Part shown: one piece after another, positions 16,307 to 24,055 of the stretch | Numbering within the stretch: position 1 is the stretch's first letter | Layout: each line of letters opens with the position of its first letter | Source: Verrucomicrobiota bacterium | Lineage (GTDB): Bacteria > Verrucomicrobiota > Kiritimatiellia > RFP12 > UBA1067 | NCBI GenBank assembly: GCA_023269675.1 | Contig: JAHFSX010000002.1 | Span: forward strand, 186,001-250,000 | Reading direction: 5' to 3' | Length of the DNA: 64,000 nt | Notes under the pieces: model-generated | The model's input: only the letters and a program-made list of their open reading frames with translations | Database searches by the model: none | What the model was told of the DNA's origin: nothing | Translations under genes and position numbers: made by a program

Positions 16307-18148
16307 GTGAACAATCAACAGATAGAACAGCGCGGCTTCCGACTGGTTGAGCGGCTCGACGAGACCAGCCGGACCGTTGTCTGGAAAGCCATTCAGAACA
16401 CGCTCGACCGTACCGTCATCATCCGTGTCTTGAAACCCGAGGCCGCCGCCAACCCCTCCGAGGTCGACCACTTCCTGACGATTGCCCGCCGGTTCGCGCG
16501 CATCAAGAGCGATTCGCTCGCGGCGGTCTTCGATATCGTGAGCGAGGGCGATCTTCACTACGTGGTCATGGAGCACGTCGAGGGGCCCACGCTGGAGGAG
16601 CTGGTCACCGGGCGCGGCCCCCTCGCCGTCGAGCAGATCCTCCGCATCGCCGCATCGCTCGTCACCAGCCTGGAACAGATGTGGAACACGGCGCACATCG
16701 TCCACCGCAACCTCAAAAGCGCCACCATCCGCATGGATCCGCGCGGCGTGGCGAAGATCACCGATTTCGGCCTCGCGATCGTGGCCGGACCCGGCGTGGA
16801 CGCCACCGCCATGGACGACGGCCATATCGTCGGCACGCCTTGCTTCCTTTCGCCCGAGCAGGCCCAGGGCACGCACATGCTCAACGCGCAGTCCGACATG
16901 TATGCGCTGGGCGCGGTGCTCTACCACCTGTCGACCGGCAGGGTCCCTTTTGAAGAGCGCGAAGTGTTCGCCATCCTCGCAGGGCATATCAAGCAGCAGA
17001 TCCCGCCGCCGCACCGGCTGAACCACGCGATCCCCGTCACCTTTTCCTGGTTCGTCCACCGCCTCATGATGAAGAACCCCAACAGCCGCTATGCGGATTG
17101 GGACGATGTGCTGCTCGATATCCGGAGCATGCTCGCCGGCTCGCTTCCCACCTGCGTGCGCCCGGACGAAGAGTACCTCAGCACCATCGCCATGGATTTT
17201 CCCGCAGCCGGGGACGAGGACGCCGGCAGCGCGCCGCGCATCCGGCTGAACCGGAAAGGGAAGAACGACAAGATCGCCGCCTATCAGGGCAAGCGCCTCG
17301 CCGAAGGGCACGCGCAGGAGATCCGGCGCAACGACCAAGCCCTGCAGCTGGTCTGCTGGGGGGTGCTGGCGACGTGGCTGGTGCTGGTTTTCTGGTTCCG
17401 CGCCGTTTACCAGGCCGACCCCAACCGGCCGGAGACCTCGCGCCCGCTCGCCCAGCTGAGCCAGGCGGTCACGCAAATCGCGGAGTCGATCGACGATCTC
17501 AAGCCGCAACCGGGCATTGAGGAGCTGGACGTGCCCCAAGCGCCGCCCGCACCGCCGGCGCCGCCCGCACCCGTGGCAACCCCGCCGACGCCCGCGCCGC
17601 AGCCCCTCGTCACGAACCCGGTTCCGGAAGCCGCGCCGGCTCTGCCCGCCGGTCTGCCCGCCGCCCTGCGCCAGGGACTGGCGCAGGCGTTTGCCAATGC
17701 CGATTTCGCGACCGCGCGCCAACTGGCCAAAACCTCTCCCGAGCGCTTTCAGGAGAAGCAGGAGCTGCTGACGCTGCTCGATCAGATCCCCGAACCCGAC
17801 GCCCTGGTCGCGGATTACCTGAAAACGCAGATCGGCAAACCGCTCGTCTTCGAACACGCCGGCAAGCAGCGCACCTTGATCGTGCGCGGCGTGGACAACG
17901 GCGTGGTGCACGTCGAGGCCAACGGCCGCGGCGCCGAACTCATGATCGAAAAGCTCTCCGCCGACGAGAAGCTGGGCTGGATGGACAAACCGAAAGACGC
18001 GGCCCAAAGCGTGACCTACTGCGTGACGCTCATGCGCTCGTCGCGCCGCGCCGAGGTTTACGCGCGGGCCGCAAGTTGCCCCCTGCTGGCCCCTGTCCTG
18101 ATCGAGGCCGCGGGCCGCGTGCCCGCGCCTACGCCTCCCGCTGAATGA
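16307..18148 (+). CDS. Membrane-anchored Ser/Thr kinase-like protein, probable pseudokinase
   Basis: The product is 613 residues. Residues ~10-275 form a protein-kinase fold: DFG at 153-155, SPEQ in the APE position, and SDMYALGAVLYHLSTGRVPF as helix F/G. Catalytic residues are altered. The glycine-rich loop is absent (LVERLDETSRTVVW), the beta3 Lys is Arg40 (TVIIRVLKP), the HRD Asp is Asn135 (HRNLKSAT), and the catalytic-loop Asn is Thr140. Phosphotransfer is therefore unlikely; nucleotide or peptide binding is possible. A transmembrane helix lies near 347-368, then a Pro/Ala-rich linker and a ~170-residue C-terminal domain of unknown fold, probably periplasmic. The start is GTG 16307, with AAGGA upstream. 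The 3' end overlaps the convergent PpiC-like gene by 20 bases. Confidence 0.82.
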   Translation: MNNQQIEQRGFRLVERLDETSRTVVWKAIQNTLDRTVIIRVLKPEAAANPSEVDHFLTIARRFARIKSDSLAAVFDIVSEGDLHYVVMEHVEGPTLEELVTGRGPLAVEQILRIAASLVTSLEQMWNTAHIVHRNLKSATIRMDPRGVAKITDFGLAIVAGPGVDATAMDDGHIVGTPCFLSPEQAQGTHMLNAQSDMYALGAVLYHLSTGRVPFEEREVFAILAGHIKQQIPPPHRLNHAIPVTFSWFVHRLMMKNPNSRYADWDDVLLDIRSMLAGSLPTCVRPDEEYLSTIAMDFPAAGDEDAGSAPRIRLNRKGKNDKIAAYQGKRLAEGHAQEIRRNDQALQLVCWGVLATWLVLVFWFRAVYQADPNRPETSRPLAQLSQAVTQIAESIDDLKPQPGIEELDVPQAPPAPPAPPAPVATPPTPAPQPLVTNPVPEAAPALPAGLPAALRQGLAQAFANADFATARQLAKTSPERFQEKQELLTLLDQIPEPDALVADYLKTQIGKPLVFEHAGKQRTLIVRGVDNGVVHVEANGRGAELMIEKLSADEKLGWMDKPKDAAQSVTYCVTLMRSSRRAEVYARAASCPLLAPVLIEAAGRVPAPTPPAE

Positions 18149-18965
18149 CCGCCGACGCTTTCAAGGCGTCGAACTTGGCGTCCAGCGCCTCCCGGCAGGC
18201 TTCCTCGAACAGCCCTTCCGACACGCGCTCCTGCACGTCGATCAGGTCCAGCTTCTGCGGCGGCTCCTTCACCAGCAGCTTGAACAGGTGCAGCGTCCGC
18301 CCGCCGAGCTCGACCACATCGCTGACCTCCCCGGGTTTCAGCGCGAACAGTTTCGCTTCGATCTCAGGCGGAAAGTCACCGCGCGACACCGGGTCGAACA
18401 TCCCGTGGTCCCGCGCGAAGGCGTCAGAGCAGGTTTCCACCGCCTCGACCCAGTTCAGACGGAAACCGTCGACATCCGCCTTGATCCGCAGCAGCTCCAG
18501 AAAGGCGTCCGCCTTGTTGCCCGGCTCCACGAACCGGCAGATGTGCGACAGCCGCAGCGACTCGGGAACCATGAACGCCTCGGGGTGCGCGTCATAGTAC
18601 GCCCGGACCTCCGCCTCGCCCGGCTGCTTGACCCCTTTGCGGAGCTCTTTCATCAGCCGCCGCTGCTGCAGGGCCGCTTTGCTGCGGGCCAGACGCTCCT
18701 CCTGCGGCACGTCTTTGAACAGATCGGCGTAGTCGTCCAGAAACTGCTGCGCCCGCTCGTCCGAAGGCACGGGCTGGGTAGCGGCCGCCTCTTGCCGGAA
18801 CAAGAGCTCTTCGATCACATCCTCCTCCGCCCATTCCCGCAATTGCGCCTCGTCCGGCTCGCCGCCGTTGCTCCGCACATACGCCTCATACTCCGGACGC
18901 AGACGCGTCATCTCGTCCTGGACCTTTTCCGGCGCGATCACAACCCCGTTGACAGTCAAACCCAT
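18129..18965 (-). CDS. PpiC/parvulin-type peptidyl-prolyl isomerase-like protein without signal peptide
   Basis: The 278-residue product begins MGLTVNGVVIAPEKVQDEM, the usual N-terminal beta-strand and helix of SurA/PrsA-like foldases. A long helical, charged segment follows (residues 20-125). A parvulin-like domain comes next: YYDAHPEAF, LRLSHICRF, DHGMFDPVSRGDFPPEIEAKLFALKPGEVSD in overlapping pieces, and a terminal helix. Unlike SurA there is no signal peptide or membrane segment, so it may act in the cytoplasm in the manner of trigger factor. ATG 18965 is preferred because GGGGAG lies nine bases upstream; an ATG at 18974 abuts that site. It is convergent with the kinase-like gene. Confidence 0.75.
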   Translation of the reverse strand: MGLTVNGVVIAPEKVQDEMTRLRPEYEAYVRSNGGEPDEAQLREWAEEDVIEELLFRQEAAATQPVPSDERAQQFLDDYADLFKDVPQEERLARSKAALQQRRLMKELRKGVKQPGEAEVRAYYDAHPEAFMVPESLRLSHICRFVEPGNKADAFLELLRIKADVDGFRLNWVEAVETCSDAFARDHGMFDPVSRGDFPPEIEAKLFALKPGEVSDVVELGGRTLHLFKLLVKEPPQKLDLIDVQERVSEGLFEEACREALDAKFDALKASAVIQREA

Positions 18966-19028
18966 AATAAACATCTCCCCGAAACCTGACGCGTGCCCGA
19001 GAAGGGGCGTGCCCCATTCCAAGATGTG

Positions 19029-19050
19029 TCATGCGCATCCTTGCGCATGA
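19029..19050. repeat. Perfect 9-bp inverted repeat between two minus-strand genes
   Basis: TCATGCGCA, a TCCT loop, then TGCGCATGA. It lies between the end of the GH106-like gene and the start of the PpiC-like gene. There is no T-run, so it is not a standard intrinsic terminator; a processing hairpin or operator is possible. Confidence 0.5.
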
Positions 19051-19074
19051 GCCCTGCCATTCCCACACGGCTCA

Positions 19075-21837
19075 TCACTCCCGGCACTCCACGAGCCGGA
19101 CCGGACCCAAAAGGCCAGAGTCTCGCACAGACCACGTGCGCGCGTCAAACCCCTTGTAGCGGATATCCACAAAGTTGATGTCCTGGAAAATGCGCCACGG
19201 GACCTGCCGCAGGTCCAGGTCCCGGATGCGGTTCGCGCCCAGATTGGTCACCTCGACCTCCAACGCGTTCATCCCCTGCTTGAGCCCCTGGGGCAGCAGC
19301 ACGCGGTACGGCGTCAGGATCGCCTCTCCCGCGCGCGCGCCATTCAGCCGCACGCGGGCGCTGACCTCCACCCGGCCGAGATCAAGGATCACCGGCCGCC
19401 CCACGCACGAAGCCGGCGCCTCAAAGGCCGTGCGGTACACCGCCGTGCCGCCGAACCGCGCCGTCGCGGGGTCGTTGTTCGCGGTCCACGAGGCAGCCCC
19501 CGCGGTCTCGTAGGCCTTGGGCAATTCCGGTCCGCCCGCCACGAACAGAACCTGCCAGGGGCCCGGCACGTCGAACACTGTCCTGCCCGTCCGCGCGAGC
19601 CGGAACTTCGGGCCCGTCACCGCGCGCGCGTCAAACGTGCGCAGCAGGATCGCCGCGGCCGGCTCCAGCCACAGCCGCACCTCCGTGCCGCCGCCCGCCG
19701 CCGCGCGCGACTCGGCCACGCCCGTCAGGCCCGTCAGCGCGTCCAGGACCGCCACACCGCGCGCCGCCACGGCCAGCCGCACCCAGCCGTCCAGCGGCTT
19801 TGTCCCGTGATTGACCACCAGGTAATGAAACCCTTCGTCATGACGCCGCCGGAGGCAGCGCACGCCTTCCTGCACGCCTTCCAGTTCGCCCCGCACCCCG
19901 CACAGGCGCAGCGCCTCGTCGCCGCGGCCGACATAGACCGAGCCCTTGCCCACCGCCGCCCTCGACACGCCCGGCGCGCCGGCGTCCATCAACTGCACCC
20001 GGGCCTTCGCGAGCGCGAACTTCGCGCGCTTCGCGGCCAGCCCGCCCCACCCCGGCACGTCTTCCGGCATCTGGCCGCAGAAGATCACGTTCGCACCGCC
20101 CGTCGCAAACGCGCACAATTTTTCCAGCGTCTCATGCGGCATGAGGTGCGACGACGGCACCATCAGCGCGCGGTAGACCGCGCCCTCCGCCGTCACCAGC
20201 TGTCCGTCCGCCACATGCACGCGAGCCAGCAGCCGGTCCGACACATAATCGAAGCCGATGCCCAGCCGCCACAGCGACGCCGACGTGCGTCCGAGCGGCT
20301 GGTTGGTCATCCACGCCGACTCGTGCACCGTCAGCTGCCGGACATAGGGCCCGTCCTCCTGCCAGAAATCGTGGATCGGCCAATACAGCAGCACGTCGTT
20401 CGAAGGCTTGCCGGACTGCAGCACCGCCTGCGTGCGGGCGATGTACCCGTTGAGCAGGGGCGCGTCATGCCAGATGGGATTGCGCGGGTTCATCTCCGTC
20501 GCGGCGTAGAAGAGCCAGCCCGGCCACGCCGCGTCATCGGCCGAGAAGCAGGTGCCGTGATAAAAGAGATGGTTGATTCCGCTCAGGAACATCAGGTCCG
20601 CCAGGCACTTGATCTCCTCGGGCGTCTCGTGGAAATGCTCGGCCAGCCACGTGCCGAACTCGGCCGAGGCCAGCCGCGTGCCCTTCACATGCGCCGACGA
20701 GGAGGCCATCTTGGCGATGAAAGGGTTGCGGTCGGCCTTGCCGAAGTCAGCGTCGTAGCGCGACACCAGCGGGTCCGCGCCGCCGTGGCCGAACATCTCG
20801 GTCTCGGGTACGTCGGCGAGCGCATAAAGGTCCAGCAGGTTGGCTGGCGCGCCGTGCGCCTCGTTGCGCGTCAGCAGTCCGCGCTCCCGGCACCACGCGG
20901 TCCACTGCGGAAAGACGTCCTCCACCATCAGGTCAGAGAGCGTCTCGCGGTAGTCGGCCTTCACGCGCGCCGCGCGGCCGGCCTCGCCGAGCCCCGCGAA
21001 GGCGGCCAGCTCATCCGTCAGCCTGTACCCGCGCCTGCGCTCGAACGCCGCCAGAAAGCCCTCGCACCACGCCGTGCCGTAGTACTCGTACGAGTCATGG
21101 TACATCGCCCGCGGCTTGGGCCCCTTGCCGTCCGCCGGAAAAGCCCGCGTGAACGGCTCCAGATACTGTCGCATGGCGGCCGCGTCGAACGGGTTGATCA
21201 TCAGGCCTTTCCCGCCCGGGCTGGCGCGCTTGACCATCGGCCCCTTCGCGGGCTCCGCGAACACGGCGGCGACCTTGACGCCGCCGCGCTCCGGCTTCCA
21301 GTCCAGCCGCCCCTGCGCGTCCACGCGCGGGAGCAGGTCAACCGCCGCGCCGTCCGGGCCGAGCGCCTGCAGGCCCTGCAGCGCCTGCCGCCTGAGCGTG
21401 TTGGTGAGCCCGCGTTCCGTGTCGGCGTCAAACACCTTCACGTCGAGCTTCCAGCCGCCGCGCTCCGGCGCAACCTGCGGCCCGCCGAAGCACCAGCCCG
21501 AGCCCGTGGTCAGGTCCACGCCCAGGCCGAGCCGCTCCGCGACCGCCGCCGCGCAGGCGAACATCTCCATCCACTTCGGGCTGAGGTAGTCGATGTATCG
21601 GCTCTCCGCGCCTTTGGCCCCGTAGATCGGGATGATGTGCACGCCGCCGAGGCCGCCCTCGGCGTAGCGTGTGAACTCATTGCTGATGCTCTGCGGATCG
21701 ACCGCCGAACCCGGCCACCAGTTGTAGGCCCAGGGCTTGCACTCGCGCGTGATCTCCGGCCATGCCAGCGGCTCCGCCGCCAGGGCGGCCCGCGCGCAGC
21801 CTGTGATCAGCATGCCGAATACGATTGCGGTTTTCAT
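19075..21837 (-). CDS. Exported GH106-like protein (alpha-L-rhamnosidase-related)
   Basis: The product is 920 residues with a signal peptide (MKTAIVFGMLITGCARAALA). The mature start, WPWP-like in the family, reads WAYNWWPGSAVD, followed by YAEGGLGGVHIIPIYG and LTTGSGWCFGGP, which are the recurrent opening motifs of GH106-type proteins. Downstream are YHDSYEYYGTAWCEGF and ASAEFGTWLAEHFHETPEE, where conserved acidic residues fall. The C-terminal ~170 residues include a beta-mannosidase-like galactose-binding domain (RTAFEAPASCVGRPVILDLG). The predicted role is removal of rhamnose or a related deoxysugar from plant or algal polymers. ATG 21837 has GAGGAG about 12 bases upstream. It diverges from the GH27 gene. 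Confidence 0.78.
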   Translation of the reverse strand: MKTAIVFGMLITGCARAALAAEPLAWPEITRECKPWAYNWWPGSAVDPQSISNEFTRYAEGGLGGVHIIPIYGAKGAESRYIDYLSPKWMEMFACAAAVAERLGLGVDLTTGSGWCFGGPQVAPERGGWKLDVKVFDADTERGLTNTLRRQALQGLQALGPDGAAVDLLPRVDAQGRLDWKPERGGVKVAAVFAEPAKGPMVKRASPGGKGLMINPFDAAAMRQYLEPFTRAFPADGKGPKPRAMYHDSYEYYGTAWCEGFLAAFERRRGYRLTDELAAFAGLGEAGRAARVKADYRETLSDLMVEDVFPQWTAWCRERGLLTRNEAHGAPANLLDLYALADVPETEMFGHGGADPLVSRYDADFGKADRNPFIAKMASSSAHVKGTRLASAEFGTWLAEHFHETPEEIKCLADLMFLSGINHLFYHGTCFSADDAAWPGWLFYAATEMNPRNPIWHDAPLLNGYIARTQAVLQSGKPSNDVLLYWPIHDFWQEDGPYVRQLTVHESAWMTNQPLGRTSASLWRLGIGFDYVSDRLLARVHVADGQLVTAEGAVYRALMVPSSHLMPHETLEKLCAFATGGANVIFCGQMPEDVPGWGGLAAKRAKFALAKARVQLMDAGAPGVSRAAVGKGSVYVGRGDEALRLCGVRGELEGVQEGVRCLRRRHDEGFHYLVVNHGTKPLDGWVRLAVAARGVAVLDALTGLTGVAESRAAAGGGTEVRLWLEPAAAILLRTFDARAVTGPKFRLARTGRTVFDVPGPWQVLFVAGGPELPKAYETAGAASWTANNDPATARFGGTAVYRTAFEAPASCVGRPVILDLGRVEVSARVRLNGARAGEAILTPYRVLLPQGLKQGMNALEVEVTNLGANRIRDLDLRQVPWRIFQDINFVDIRYKGFDARTWSVRDSGLLGPVRLVECRE

Positions 21838-21929
21838 GATAGGACGCCTGCTCCTCACTTTTTACGTGTGTCATGTTAGCCGAATCCCGCGCGCCGGACA
21901 CCTGTTTTCTCGCTCCCGCCAGAAACGGC

Positions 21930-21958
21930 TTTCCAAGCCCGGGCCTAACGAGGATAAT
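21930..21958 (+). promoter_or_regulatory. Candidate promoter of the GH27 alpha-galactosidase gene
   Basis: TTTCCA (21930-21935), a 17-base spacer and GATAAT (21953-21958) lie 24 bases before the ATG at 21983. The ribosome-binding site GGAGG (21972-21976) sits between. Confidence 0.45.
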
Positions 21959-21982
21959 CAGCACTCATCACGGAGGTATTTT

Positions 21983-23944
21983 ATGCGTTTGCGGACGATG
22001 CTGTGCACCTTGTCTCTCGTGGCCGCGTGGCCAGCGTGCGCCGACACGAAGCTCTGGCTCGATGAATTGGATCTCACGTCGATGACCTGCGGCTGGGAGC
22101 GGCCCCGCCCGAAGCTGGCCGTGGGCGGCAACCCCCTGAAAGTCAACCGCGCGGTCTTCGAACGCGGCGTCGGCACCCACGCCGAGAGCTGGCTCGCCCT
22201 TGAAACCGGTGGCGGCGCGCTCGCCTTCGAGGCCCAGGTGGGCGTTGACGACGAGGAGCTGAGCCGCGGCAAAGGGTCGGTTATCTTCCGCGTTTACGCC
22301 GACCAGAAAGTGGTGGCGGACTCCGGCACCCTCCGGGCGCGGCAGCCGGCCAAAGCGCTCAGGGCCGATCTGACAGGCGCCCAAACGGTGATCCTGCAAG
22401 TGTCGGACGCGGGCGACGGCGACGCCTTCGATCACGCCGACTGGGGCAACGCGCTTTTTGTGATGAAAGACGGCGCCACGCTAAAACCGCTGGCCCGTCC
22501 GCTGACCGAGCAGATGGGCATCCTGACCCCGCCCGCGCCGGCGGCCCCGCGCATCAACGGGGCACGCGTCTTCGGCGTGCGCCCCGGCAGCCCCGTGCTC
22601 TTCACCCTCCCCGTCACGGGCGAAGAGCCGATCACCTGCGGCGCGAAAAACCTGCCCCCGGGCCTCACGCTCGACGCGGACACCGGCCTCATCACCGGCA
22701 CGGTCACGAACCCCGGGGTCTATCGGGTCACCCTCACCGCCTCGAATGCCAAAGGCCAAACCGAGCGGGGCTGGCGGCTGGAAGTCGGCGACCGCATCGC
22801 CCTGACCCCGCCCATGGGCTGGAACTCGTGGAACTGTTTTGCGCAGGCCGTGTCCGCCGAGAAAATCCGGCAGGCCGCCGACGTCATGCTCAGCAGCGGG
22901 CTGATCCGCCACGGCTGGACCTATATCAACATCGACGACTTCTGGCAGACGAGCCCCGGCGAGAAGAGCGACGCCTCGCTCATGGGCCCGGCGCGCGACG
23001 CGGCCGGACGCATCCTGCCCAACCGGCGCTTCCCCGACATGAAGGCCCTCGCCGACTACGTCCACGGCCGCGGCCTGAAGATCGGCCTCTACTCGTCGCC
23101 GGGGCCGACCACCTGCGGCGGCTGCGCCGGCAGCTGGCGGCACGAACGGCTCGATGCCCAGACCTACGCCGAATTGGGTTTCGACTATCTCAAGTACGAC
23201 TGGTGCAGCTATTCGCAGGTCTCGGGCAGCTCATCCCTGAAGGAGCTCATGCGCCCCTATCTGCTGATGAGCGAGGCCCTGCGCAGCCAGAGGCGCGACA
23301 TCGTCCACAGCCTCTGCCAGTACGGCATGGGCGACGTTTCCGCGTGGGGCGACAGGGCGGGCGGCCAATGCTGGCGCACCACCGGCGACATCACCGACAC
23401 CTGGGACAGCATGGGCAAGATCGCCGACGCGCAGGACGGACTCGAGCTCTTCGCCCGGCCCGGCAACTGGAACGATCCGGACATGCTGATCGTCGGCATG
23501 GTCGGGTGGGGCAACCTCCATCCCACGCGGCTCAGCCGGAACGAGCAGTACACGCACATGTCGCTCTGGTGCCTGCTCTGCGCGCCGCTGCTCATCGGCT
23601 GCGACATGACCCAGCTCGACGCCTTCACGCTCAACCTGCTGACCAACGACGAGGTGCTGGAGGTCAACCAGGACCCGCTCGGACGCCAGGCGGCGCGCGT
23701 GCAGCGCACCGACTCCGGGGAGGTCTGGGCCAAGCGGATGGAGGACGGCAGCCTGGCGGTGGGCCTCTTCAACCGCGGCTTAATGACCGGCACGGTGAAG
23801 GCGGAGTTCAAGACCTTGGGCCTGAGCGGCAAGCAGCGTGTGCGCGACCTCTGGCGGCAGAAGGACGTCGGCACGGCCAGCGACAGCTTCACGGCCGAAA
23901 TCCCCGGCCACGGCGTGCAGCTGATTCGCCTCTACCCGCAGTGA
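21983..23944 (+). CDS. Exported GH27 alpha-galactosidase with NPCBM and Ig-like domains
   Basis: The 653-residue protein has a signal peptide (to about residue 20). An NPCBM domain covers ~21-165 (VFERGVGTHAESWLAL, then HADWGNALFV). A putative Ig (He_PIG) domain covers ~190-268 (LPPGLTLDADTGLITGT). The catalytic barrel starts at LTPPMGWNSWN (~275). The nucleophile is Asp406 in FDYLKYDWC and the acid/base is Asp498 in ARPGNWNDPDM, both canonical for GH27. It hydrolyses terminal alpha-galactosides outside the cytoplasm. The C-terminal beta-domain is complete. ATG 21983 with GGAGG seven bases upstream is clear; the frame stays open further upstream but without a signal peptide. The gene faces the tetrapyrrole operon. 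Confidence 0.93.
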   Translation: MRLRTMLCTLSLVAAWPACADTKLWLDELDLTSMTCGWERPRPKLAVGGNPLKVNRAVFERGVGTHAESWLALETGGGALAFEAQVGVDDEELSRGKGSVIFRVYADQKVVADSGTLRARQPAKALRADLTGAQTVILQVSDAGDGDAFDHADWGNALFVMKDGATLKPLARPLTEQMGILTPPAPAAPRINGARVFGVRPGSPVLFTLPVTGEEPITCGAKNLPPGLTLDADTGLITGTVTNPGVYRVTLTASNAKGQTERGWRLEVGDRIALTPPMGWNSWNCFAQAVSAEKIRQAADVMLSSGLIRHGWTYINIDDFWQTSPGEKSDASLMGPARDAAGRILPNRRFPDMKALADYVHGRGLKIGLYSSPGPTTCGGCAGSWRHERLDAQTYAELGFDYLKYDWCSYSQVSGSSSLKELMRPYLLMSEALRSQRRDIVHSLCQYGMGDVSAWGDRAGGQCWRTTGDITDTWDSMGKIADAQDGLELFARPGNWNDPDMLIVGMVGWGNLHPTRLSRNEQYTHMSLWCLLCAPLLIGCDMTQLDAFTLNLLTNDEVLEVNQDPLGRQAARVQRTDSGEVWAKRMEDGSLAVGLFNRGLMTGTVKAEFKTLGLSGKQRVRDLWRQKDVGTASDSFTAEIPGHGVQLIRLYPQ

Positions 23945-24002
23945 GATAAGCATCCCCTGAGGACGACTGCTTTTGACTGCGCGGGCCTGGCCGCGCTTTC
24001 CA

Positions 24003-24026
24003 CGGCAGGGGGGCCAGACCCTGCCG
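24003..24026. terminator. GC-rich hairpin between convergent genes
   Basis: CGGCAGGG, an eight-base loop and CCCTGCCG form a perfect 8-bp stem between the ends of the GH27 gene and the HemC-CobA-HemD gene. No T-tract follows on either strand, so termination here is only probable. Confidence 0.4.
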
Positions 24027-24055
24027 CACTCAAAACCCGTTCGCTCCGTCCGCGG

